This document shows positions 25,301 to 37,300 of a stretch of 64,000 nt of DNA, piece after piece. This DNA is from Lanius collurio (lineage: Eukaryota; Chordata; Aves; Passeriformes; Laniidae): NCBI GenBank assembly GCA_020086605.1, contig JACBWW010000020.1, forward strand, positions 14,379,205-14,443,204, in the 5' to 3' direction. Both the position numbers and the translations under genes were made by a program. Each line of letters begins with the position of its first letter. Positions within the stretch are counted from its first letter, which is position 1. The notes beneath the pieces are model-generated. The model saw nothing but the letters and a program-made list of their open reading frames with translations. It had not been told where the DNA came from and made no database searches.

Positions 25301-28300
25301 GTCCTCCAAATTCGAAAGGGCAAAACTGTGAAGACACCTAGGCATGTACTCAGATTTAGGGGATTACTCGGGAAGATTATGAAGAAGCTGCTCTGAGAGG
25401 ACGTATTCTGTTCCACCTGCAAGACACTATGGTTAGCATGACAGAAACTATTATCAGGCCAAGAGAACAAGTGTCCTTGCTGCATGGTATATTGCCTACA
25501 AAGATCTTGGTGGAGAAGCACCATTAAAATTTATAAATGCTTCTCAAAGTACAGTAGTAAAAGGTTTACAGAGGACACCCGATACAAGCTAAGTTATGAC
25601 TAAAATAAGCACTGAAGACAGACTGTGAGGAAAATTTACAGTATTATCTGGAAACTGCTTCACACTTGATAATAATTTAATGGAAGTGTTTTAGAAAAAG
25701 CTATACTTGATTTTGAAATAAAATGGAAGACAGAGAAACAGTGTTCTAGTCTATGCCACAGTCTGTCAACAGAAATGTATAGAATCCTAACTTTATTAAT
25801 TGTAGGCATGAGTGAAGTAATTAACTTCAGTGGGGTCATAAAGGGTTTATACCTAAATCATAGTCATACACATAACATTTCTGATTGTGCCACAAAAAAA
25901 AAAATTACAGTACATTCACATTTAAATATTATTAATTGAAAAGGATTCTTAGAATATGTTGTCTGTTGACCTGATCAAATAGATGTTGAAAAACGTGCAT
26001 CTTCCACTTAAGATGTGGATTTCTTAAATAAAACTGTCCAAGGAAATGATGATAAACAACCTCTGATTGTCCATGTAAAAACGGTCACAGCATGACACGC
26101 TAAAAATTAAGTCTTGCTTTCAACTGATGAAATTATTAATAATATATGTATATTAGATAATAAAGTGAGTGTTCAAACAGTGCTAATTTGATGATTCACA
26201 TCTCATGTTCACTTTTTTCCTGATTCAATTATCAAACTGGAGACTATATAATTTAAAAACCATTTCTGTTTCCTGAAATATATCCATTTTGATTTACTTA
26301 TAGGATGAAATTTGTTGGGTACATATCAAAAAGCCAACATGGTTAAATATGGCAGTTGAGGTCCAATTTTTAGACAGAGAATCAGCCGTTTTTGTATTAT
26401 ATCCATCAACAAAATAACATACTACATTTTTCTTAGGGATAAATTGAATGCCAGTGTAATTCCAAAACTGCAATTGTCACAGTTTAAAAAAAACCCATTG
26501 CCTTAAATGATAAATGACCAAATGAACAAAAGACAACACTTCAGAACAGCAGCACTTTTGTTTATTCTTTATTTCCTTGGAGCAATCACAAATAAATAAA
26601 TAAATGCAGGGTAGAGAAACCAGCCTCTACACTCTAAGCATCAGTGGGCATCTCTACCTTGATGAGAGCAGTACAGTGTCAGCAGGTATATACTCTTTGC
26701 CTTTTATTATAACTATATCTCCAACATCTACCTGAAAGAAAACTGGGAATTGGTTAATGGTCTCAAACAAAATGTATTATCCCCTTGTTTAAGCACAGTA
26801 AATATTTACCTGCTGAATTTGCCAGCCAAACTGTTAGAAACTCACACATTTAGAGAAGTTAGATTGTACAACTGGAGTTCTGTCAAAAGTTATAGTAATT
26901 CTTTGGAAATCTAATCTCTAATAAGCCTAATCAGCCAAATAAGCCTAATCTTTAATAGCCTTCTTTATGCAGTTCTTTACTTTTGCTGGTTTTGTACAAT
27001 ACTTAACTGAAAGACTGAAGTTAATTAAAGAAGAAATTAGTATCACCTAAGGGCATAGTTTTTTGTATCAAACGATATCCTTGCTTCTTCAAACGTAAAA
27101 GCCAGTATCATCTAAACCTTGCCTCCAAATTACGGTGGGTCAAATTTTCTTCAAGTTTTCAGGTATTGAAACTACTAAAATGAAGTGATTAGATGGTAGC
27201 ATAACATTTAGTGCTTGAAAAATACCTTTAAGAGTCCATTCCTGACCACGGCATAAAAGTCTTTAAAGTTCTCATGATTTAAGCCAATGAAGTTTAACAA
27301 ACACGCAAAGTAACTAGTTCCATAAAGATGTCTCTGCCTTGGCAAACCAAATAATACTAAGGAAGTCAGTCATTTTGCCACAGTCATCATATTATTCAGA
27401 TTATTCCCACTTAACTTAAAGTCCACCAGTTTGAACTCATGGCATCAAAACTGACTTGACTTCAAAGTATGTTTTGAGAGATAAATACCAACAAACAAAA
27501 AATAAAATACAAGAGATTATACATTTCTGCTAATACCAATTATTTTTTAACATTAACAATTACTTTGAGAATTAAAACAAACATTAAATATGCATGACAC
27601 TCTAAAAGTAACCAATAAAGACACACCTTTTCCCAGTGGACAATCTCCCATGCACCATTTCGTAGTACTAAAAAAAAAGGAAAAAAATAAAGAATTTTCC
27701 AGTCATACAATCCAGCTGCACTATAAAGGTATGTGCTAGATTCCTTATGAAAAGCCATACAGACACATCTCATTTACATAATATTTTACGGTATGCCTTG
27801 TTTCTATGAATTCAGATCAAGCATTTCAAATATATAGCAAATACTCTTTATAACAGTTTTTGTACCACTGAATCTTATTACAAAGTCAGAACCTTTTACA
27901 GGGCTTGAGAATCAAATAAATCTGACATAGATTTTCTGATAATTTATTTTCCAAAATAAATCAGTAATTGGAATAGAAAGTTCCAACGTTAAAAAGTTAT
28001 AAAATTATTGGGGAGGTGGGGGAGAGAGGCATATATTCAAGGTTCATAAAAAGTGCCAGGAGGCTCAGAGTTTATCTATTCTGCTGTTATTGGCATGTCA
28101 GAGAACTTTAGGATTACTACAGTCACCTCCTCCACAAATATACTGAAAGTACCCCATGCTATTTAGAGTAGTATTGAGTATAGTTTTTCCCTGGTAGTCG
28201 GAATTAATATTAATATAATTAACATTGTAACCACATTCCACTGTTCTAGTTTTAAGTGTTACTATTATGATACAAAAACCATGCCTTGCTGCTAGTTAAT

Positions 28301-31300
28301 TGCAAAGATTGTGTTTTCAGAGAGTAATAAAGGCTCCAGATTTTTAGCCCTGGTTACTGAAGATGGATGTGCAAACATAGCAACACATTGCTATGTATCA
28401 ATACTCAGATAACTTTAAGAGATTGTTCCCTTTCCCAGTGTCTTCTAGCTTTCATGGCACCAACCAGGTGAAAGAATTGACAATAAAAAAATACACCTTG
28501 CATCAATCCAGACAAATAAGTTTCACAAAGAGTTACAATAACTGCCACTGGAGTTCTACAGGTCTGAAATATAAGTATGTCCCCAGACGTGGCCAAGGGC
28601 TTTGTGAGAAGAGGCTTCTGGCTGTAGAGGGAAGGTCCCACCCTGCTGTCACCCCATGCCAAGGTGTGTGCCCTCACTGCTCTATGCATGCTGCCTCCAG
28701 GGTCTGCTGGACCTTTTGAGGAGCCAGTTTAATCCACTACATGGAAGGACACTATAATTTTTCCTTTCTGGATTTGTTTTTGCCTGGTTTAACTGGTTAA
28801 AATCAGTTCACAAACCGATGAGTCAGACTCATGAAAACATGCTGAGCCATCTGAAATCTCAAGAGTATTCTAACCCTAGCATGATCCAGTAAGCTCTTAA
28901 ACACTATTAACATACACTAACATTCAGTTAAATCCATTTTCTCACAAGAAAAAAAGAAGTGGTGTTGCTATGCATCTTTTATATAATGGTTGGATAATTT
29001 GCACCATAAAGCCTTCTGCAGCCTTTCACATTTGTATCTCCCACTTTTCAGCTGTCTCTAACAAGTAATTTTCAAAAGCATGCTCCATCTGCCCTAAAGA
29101 AGGCTACTTCACCACACTGAAGAAATGCAGATTTCATCCTGTCAGAATGTCTGATGGTGTCCTGCTGTATGTATGCAGCCTGAGGCAACAAAAATCATCT
29201 CCAATGCAGCCTGATACATCCAAATCCTCTGCAAAGGCTTTTTCACAGTAGTAGAAATTTAGAAAGTTAGCTACATAAGGTTAACTGAGATATAGATCGT
29301 CATTAAGGAGCAGAAAGTTGAACGAGGACCCAAACACAGAATCTACACATGCACATGTCACTCCACTAACAATTTTGTGTGTTTAAAGGGCAACCAAAGG
29401 GGGATATACAACACACTATGCACATCACTGCTTTTCAGGGTCACAGAACTGCTGAATACATGAAAACAAAGTAAGAGAGTACCACACTGATTAACTTTTA
29501 AGTTATTGCATTGACAATAGATTTTATTTGACAATACATTTAAAAATTGCTTAGTCGGGATGCTAGGATCAATGCTGCACTTATGTAAATCCTGCATTAG
29601 CTTATGAAATTTGTGTTTCTCAATTCTAGCACTATTTATCCTCATCACAAATTTAACTTCCAAGATACTCTTCTGCATGCATGGAACATTCAGCAATCTT
29701 TGGAACAGTTACCAAAGACCCAGATGAGAGGTAACCAAGAAGAGCAGTCAGAAAAGAGAGTAAAACACGGCTTTTAAGAAAACTTTGTACACTCTGGACA
29801 AAAAGAATAATTGAAAAGGCCTTTTAAAATTTCACTGCCACCCAAACTGTTGTTTGTGATCTCAAAAGCTATGAGTGGTTGATGAATTTTGGATGTTGAC
29901 ATTAAACTTTCCTTTGTTTTTAATATATCTGTTTCTCTGTCCTCTGAAGATTCTATTTCCTGTGCTTTCAGTCAACAGTTTTGTCTCCTTATCCTAATCT
30001 CTCCATACCTGCTATTGAGCTCAGTAGTTTCTACATGCTCAATAGTTTCCTAAATTACCTTGCCCTCCCAGCCCCCATAAATTTTACAGTTAAGATTTAC
30101 ATACAATTTATGTAGGCTTTAAAATTTGTGTTTCCAGTATTTAGCAGTGCAACACAATTGTTTATCTTTAACCAATGACTACATTTCTCCCCCAAAAAAT
30201 TATTTTTATTATATATTTAAAAGGATTCCATATAGGATTTGTCTCTGTTGTATTTTTCACACTTTCTGCAATCAAATTCACATGACACCCATTCCTTCTC
30301 CTGTTTGTAAAAACAGGTCTATTTTCATCAAAAGAGGAGTACCTCAGAACAAATAACACGAAAAGCTGAAGAGCAGCAAAGCTGGAACCTAAACTTTTGA
30401 CTTCCTACCTGTTAAGTGTGTTTAGGACATACTAGTATCTCCCTCACTTTTTGAGCTAAAATAATCCTGATTTAATACTACTTTCCTTTATCAAAATCTA
30501 TTAAAAAAATCACATGCCAATGTTTTGGTTAGGGTACATTGACTAAATATCTCATCACCTCAAATCAAACTGTTATATTGATTTCATGAAAAAAACCCAA
30601 CAAATCAAACCCTAAAGAACTCCATTAGTCTTTATCTACAGTTTTGAACCAGCACAGAAGGAAAGTTCTATTTTTTGATACTTTTTTCCTATCGCTGGCT
30701 AAAACAAATTAAATGTGTACTCAGGGATGCAGACTTTTAATCGTAATGTAGGCCCATTAAATACACAGGTGATTATGACCTTTTAACAGCAACAGCATCA
30801 CCTGTGCTAAATGAGTAAATGTCCAAGTTTCTTAGGAACCTCAAAACCTTAATCTAGAACATATTCTATTTTGTGGGGCTAATGTCATTGCAAATTATTA
30901 TTTCAACTGTTTACATTACAAATTTTGAAGTACTCTGAACATGCAATTTCCCACTCAACTACACATCAGCAGTTCAAATTTTCATTACTACCATGTGCAA
31001 AAAGGCAATCCCCCCCAAAAGATTAAAAAATTTCCTACCTTGAGTTTGTTTCTTGTTCACTGCATTATCAGCCTTATGCCTTTTCTAAATTAAAAATGAA
31101 GAGTGGTTAAAGATTTCTGTTGATAAGGTAAAGCTTTCATACTTCGAATAAAAACCACATCTATTAACCCCTCCCACTCATCTACTCAGTAAAGACTATT
31201 AATTACTTGCATAGTTATGAACACCAGGAAAGTCACACCAAGTTCCAGACTAACTGTGTCGTACTACAATATCCTTTCCTGTGGGCAATCTCTATCTAGA

Positions 31301-34300
31301 GAAGTTCCTTATGTAAGGAACTGGAACATTTCAGTACTGTAAATTTGTCCTTTCCTGGAACTGGGAGATGATTCTACCAGAGCAATCATGGAACAATTCT
31401 TCATCTAAGTGTCTCATACAGACATCTGAAGGCAGGCAATCACTCTGTAAACACAGGACCCCGCTTCTACAAAGCTGCCTGCGGACTTCAACAACCCTAA
31501 CAAACAGCCAAAAAAAAAAAAAAAAAAAAATCAACAGCACATCCCTCCAAACAGGCTACGATGCCCCTCAGTTTTTATATAGCCATGAGAAATCTTTTGA
31601 CAGTAATCTTTTGAGACAGCTATTAACAATCAGCATTTTCAAGAGATGACCAAACTCAGACACAAAAAGCTTAGGAGAGTACTAGTTTAAACACACTATT
31701 TACGACTCATGAACTCAGTTTTTCCTGAGCAGGAATATGTTTTAGAAAATTAATTTAAATAGAACTAAATGGTTGAGGTACATGTTTTAAACAGATGTTC
31801 AGAATTCATGCCTTTGTGATACAAACAAAATTAGAAGCAATCTTGTAAAATGAAAGAAAAATAAGTCCAGCTACTTGAGTGATTTATTGCCAATAAAATG
31901 TTGATATGATTCTGAGCAAGCAGCTCTTAAAAGGCCACCTTATAATTTTACAAAATTGACATATTATTTTTACCGGATTTTCACAGATTACCAGTAGATT
32001 CTCCTTTTAAAAAGATGGCTGACTGTACAGATAAATCACCCCTGATCAAATGGAAAGCATAACTTATCCAAAGCAATCTGTCTGCCCACAGGGTGAATGT
32101 CCTCCATTTTAAAAGGTTAATGTCCAGTGTTTTCTGAGGTATGATGGGTGAAAATCACTGAAGGAAAGAGCTGACAATCTAGCACTGCATGTCACCAATC
32201 TTGTTAGAACTTTTAAGCATATATGGAAAACACATGCTGTTCATGAATAATATCTTCTGCTAATGTCTTTCTCTTCTTGGTATTTCATTCCAGAAAAAGA
32301 AACATTTGGTTCTTGAGCTAAAAGTATTATTTTGATAAGTACATTTATTGATATCAATATACAAGATTCCCATTCAAAAACTTTAATATTAGATGAAGAT
32401 TACCATTCCTGGAGATCCTAAGTATCTCACTGTGTAAAAAACTGAGACATAATGAAAATTAACAGTTAAGGGAAAACACTTTGAATATTTTACTAGGCAG
32501 AAAGTGGTCAGCTTTCTCAGCAAAAACCAGTAGAGCCATATTGGTTTTAGGTATCTCTCTACCATTTGGTAATGAGAACTTTATTTAGCTGATATATGCA
32601 AAACCCACTACACCTGATCCCTGTCTTCCTCTCCTGACACACCAAACTGTACACTTCAAGTTACAAAGAGCAAATGGTAGAAATAACAAAAGTGATGAGA
32701 TGAGATAATTTTAAAAAGGACACTTTGTACAGCAGCAGCAGCCTCAGTTTTATATTTGCCTAGACTCTGACAGATGGTGCAAGTCTGTAAGCATTAACAG
32801 CAGAATGGTTAAAAATATCTGAAAGAACATGAATTGATTTTACGGCTTGTTTCAAAAGGGGTTTTGTTTATGTAAAGAGAAAGCAACAAAGGCATTTAAG
32901 GAGAAACTGACTGTAAGGCAGCAAAAACTGGAAATGCCATATAGAAGAAAAATATTTAATGGAAACCTCATTGTGTCTTGCAGGACCACTGAACTCCCTG
33001 ACCCAGAAGCTTCATACAACCTAGGGTGCCTATATCTTGCCTACCATCCACTGAGGTAACTGAGAAGAAAGCTGAGTAAAGGCATCATGTGACCAATCAC
33101 CCTCCATTCCAAACCTCCTTTGCAGCTCAGCACTCTTCCTCTTGGTCACTTTCTGCATATGCATTGTAATTCTGCTCAAACACAATAAATCTGATGTTCC
33201 CAGGGAGCTTACTATTTGTGTGCAAGGAAAGACTACACTACCTGCAAGCCTTTCTAAAACTCAAGAGAAGAGCCCACAAACAGGAACACTACTCCTCTAG
33301 TGGACAAAGCACTCTGCCATGTCATGACATATCTAATGTCCTCTCCTTCTCATAACATACCTGCAGAACTAAAATAGAACAAAACCAGATAAAGAAATTC
33401 TCAGCATCTAGAGTGATTTGGTAAATAATTAAGATTAATTTAATTCCTCAGATATAAAAGACATCAATTAAAAGACTAGATTATTTTAAGCAAGTTAGAG
33501 AGATAGGTTTCTATCATACACTTTTAGTAAAAAGAGGGCAGGAAGGTACTCAGAAAACCTCAATATCTTTTGTATGAAGTGAAACAGAGACTGAAATTCC
33601 TTTCTGTCCCCTCAAAATAAAGTAAGTCAGAACAGACACTTCTGTGTTGACAATGTCCCAGCTCTTTTTAAAGTTTTCTTTCAACACAAGAAGAAAGCAA
33701 AACAACCACTACCACAGACAGTGACTGGAAAGAGCCTAGGAAAGCCTGCCGTAGGTGGAAGCACCTGCCTAACAAGGACCAATTCTGTGTCTGTTCCTGG
33801 CCATCAGGAGTCAGCAGATCACTAAGATATGAAATGCTAACAGTGAATTGCACCAGATTGGAGCGACAGGAAAAACTGAAAAGGCCTATTCCCCTTGCTG
33901 TCTACAAAACCATGAAAAGTCACAACAGCAATAAGAAGGATTTTATGCATGTGACATTAGAAACAAAGAGGTAAATCAAATGCTTGGACCTGGATTTGAC
34001 AACTGGGAAGCATTTTTGTAATATTATAAATGAAAAATATGATAGCTATTTACAAAATACTGGTATTAAATACTTACAATATCCTCTATTATCTCCTTCA
34101 CCGCAGCTACAGCTAAAATAAATAAAAGAGGAACCAACGTTGTGTAGCGGCCTGTTGGTGATACATCTGGTATTTGCTGTTAAAAAAAAAAGGAGAAAAA
34201 ATTATTTTGCATTGCTGGTTGAAAACTCTTTTAATACAAGAAACAGTACTCTCTGTGTAAATAAAGACATGGTGTTCATTACTTCCAAGAGAGGTTTATA

Positions 34301-37300
34301 GGCTTCAATTCAAAAGCCACTGATTCAATAAAAGAATATTTGCATTTTAAGCAGTGCAGTGTTCAGTGGTACTTTTTCCAGAGGTTTTAGTGTTTGCAAA
34401 ATATTCACCTTCCTTTTCTGTGTTTACAATTGAATTAAAACACATCTTTATGAAATGTAACTAAACTTTCCAGTTTAGATTTTTGTTAGAGTGGACACCA
34501 GTCCAAGGTATTTTTGCTTTTTTAGTTTTAATCTCTTAAGAGATATTTTTAATCATATTAGATACTAATTGACAAATTTCAAGTAGCTGCTTTCTGTCAG
34601 ACTCTGTAAAAAACCTAATTTTTGCTAACCAGGTATGTAAGGTGATGCAAGCAAACATGTATGTAAAGTAAATTGTGAGAAAATGCAGATGCTTATGTGA
34701 TATATGTGGATGGTTATCCATAATTATCTTTATATTGACTAGAATTCTTAATGACAACACTGGTAGTTGAAAAGATTGCTGCCTTAACAGACTTATTATG
34801 GGTAATGCAGTGTGATGACAATGACAACTCTTGCAAGAAAAGGGTACACTAACCAGTGGTGCCTCAATGCGGTTAAAAGAGACCCTCAATTTATCATAAA
34901 ATGTTTTGAAAAACAGCCAGTGCTACTTATGAATTATAAAAATTTCTTTTTGCTACCACCACATTGTGCTTCTGAAAGAAAAGAGGATGTTATATACACA
35001 TATGCTGTGTTTCTTGTAAGACCAATATAGATCTATCTTCCAGGTTACTGTAGACGTTTTTCAAGGAATTAAATGGAAATGAGGCAGAAAGTCCCTGTTC
35101 AGCAAGTGACTATATGTTGGCTACAGAGGAAAGGGATCCCTCACTTCTCAAGCTATTCCTACCTTTTCATTTCTTCCTAATGTATGTCCAAATTCCCATT
35201 GCAACTGCATGTTATTTTGCAGGCAAAATCTGAAAGCACCAGCCTGTACTCCAATTCCATTATTCTCTACTTCCTTCACCTGACAATGCAGTCTCACTGA
35301 TAGCCTGACATGCTGGTGGGCTTTAAAGTCCTAACACTCCACTTCCTAACATTTCTGAAACCTCATATTCTGTGGCTCTATCTTGAGGAGCACAGTGGCA
35401 CCACAGGGAACACTGCTGGACCACTGGATTAACCTGAGATGCCAAATGGGGTTAGCAGGATATTTATTTAGAAGCCACAGGCTTCCAGGCAGAAAACCTA
35501 AGGAAACCCTGAACTTTTTACCCTCAGGAAACTGTAAGCTATTTATGCAGGTGTATCATAAGACTGTCCCAAGCACTTAAAGTAGAAGCAAAGAAATCAG
35601 AGTAAGGACAGAGGAATAAACTTTGACTTGCAGAAACATTGGAAGTGAGGAAGGAAAAAGTACATATGGCAGTTTGTGTGCCATTTTTCAGTATTTTTTG
35701 TTTGGTGTGTCAACACAACGACCTCCACAACAGACAAATCAACACGTTCTAAACAATGCATTTGAAATCGTGCAGAAAATGTGGCTTCACCAAACGTGTT
35801 TGAAATTAAGAACTAGTCAATGGTAATTACGACTGCACCTGAACACAGTTCAATTTTTCATTTATCATTAGCTAATGGATTGAAAGAATAGTATACAAAA
35901 ACCTCACAGCCTGCTTTATCAACTTGAACTATTACAAACTAAAATATTCTGACAGATGGGCAAAATGTTATGTAATTCTTTAAAAAAGTCTCAGTAAGCT
36001 GGGTCAGGGATTTCACTCTACAAATACACCTTAATGAAGCTACAGTGGTGATATAAAAAAGACTGTGTGCTTCCTTCCCAACCAGTACATTGATTAGCTG
36101 GATTACATGAAATAATTGTTGTAGTATTGGACTGCATAACTGGTTTTCTTTGTCCAGGCTCCATTTCAGTCTTTATCTCTAAGAATAAATAATCAATTCC
36201 CCTCAGCTGCAATTTCTGTCCCTCAAAAGAGTCTGCAGGAATAAAGTTCATAGACTTCAGGATTTTAAACAGTACCCTCTAGAAGAAATGCCAACTACAG
36301 GTAACAGTTTTCTGTATTACCCTCTAGAAGAAATGCCAACTACAGGTAACAGTTTTCTGTATTTGCCAGATATTTTTAAACTGAATTTTCTTTTCACAAG
36401 ACCTTTTCACCCAACAGAATTTCTGTTTTCTATAACCTGTGTTATAGAAAAATCTTTGAGTGCATCTTGTTATCTCCAAGGAGTAAAAAAATCACAAACC
36501 CAAGCATTTTATTAAAGATATGTCTACATGATACAGCTGTTCTGATAGGCCAGCTAGCTTGGAAAGAACAGTACAGAAACCTTAATATCTCAGTATCTCT
36601 GTCTGTAATATACATGCTCTCTTAGCAAGTTTAAAATATTAGAATCTTATTGTTGATCTTACCTGAAGCAATGCAATAAAAAGAAAAAATGCATTAGCAG
36701 CTCTTCTGAATTGGGAATAAAGGAACCTTGGCAGGAATGTGATTATGTTGTACTTTGCAGTGCTGAGAGGAAGAGACAAAAACACATGCTATTATTACAG
36801 TACAAAAAAATTTTCAAATGTATTCTTTCTGTCTCAGTTATACAAGCTTTCAAATGAAACAGTTTGCTTTTTGATTTTAAACTGATAAATATTGGATATT
36901 AAGTGTGCTTTTGCTAGACTGGAAGAAGAAAATGTAATTTATCCTAGCAAAACAATCTCTGCTAAGCCATCATCACAAAATGTTTGAGCTCCCAGCTCTG
37001 TGTCAGCCTCTTACATCTATTTAAGAACTGACCACCACCATGTAAGGTCCTAAAACAATGTGAAAACAATCATGCCAAAACCTTTTAAGCAAAAGATTTT
37101 TAAGAATATTTTAACTTTTTTTTAAGTCAGTCATATTTACTTTGACCTTGCATAAAATAGTCAATATAAGGGGAAATGAATGTATCTTGCAAAAGACCTC
37201 AACACTGTCAAGAAACCAAGCAAAAGACAAGATGTATACGCCAAGAAACATCATATGAAGTTTCTCAGGGTAATGGAAAATCCATTATTCTCAATGTCTA

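Noticed and set aside
28393..28719. 108-codon ORF and its antisense partner
   Set aside because: Spans a GC-richer intronic patch, no recognisable motif, low-complexity start; not supported as a gene.
29358..29696. 112-codon minus-strand ORF in an intron
   Set aside because: No resemblance to a known protein and no acceptor/donor arrangement that would fit the ATP8A1 frame.
34536..34889. 117-codon minus-strand ORF in an intron
   Set aside because: No domain, no splice partners in phase with ATP8A1, AT-rich composition; chance ORF.
36273..36515. ORF with a repeated [10 protein letters not shown] peptide
   Set aside because: The repetition is explained by the exact 45-bp DNA duplication (a multiple of three), in an intron on the opposite strand.
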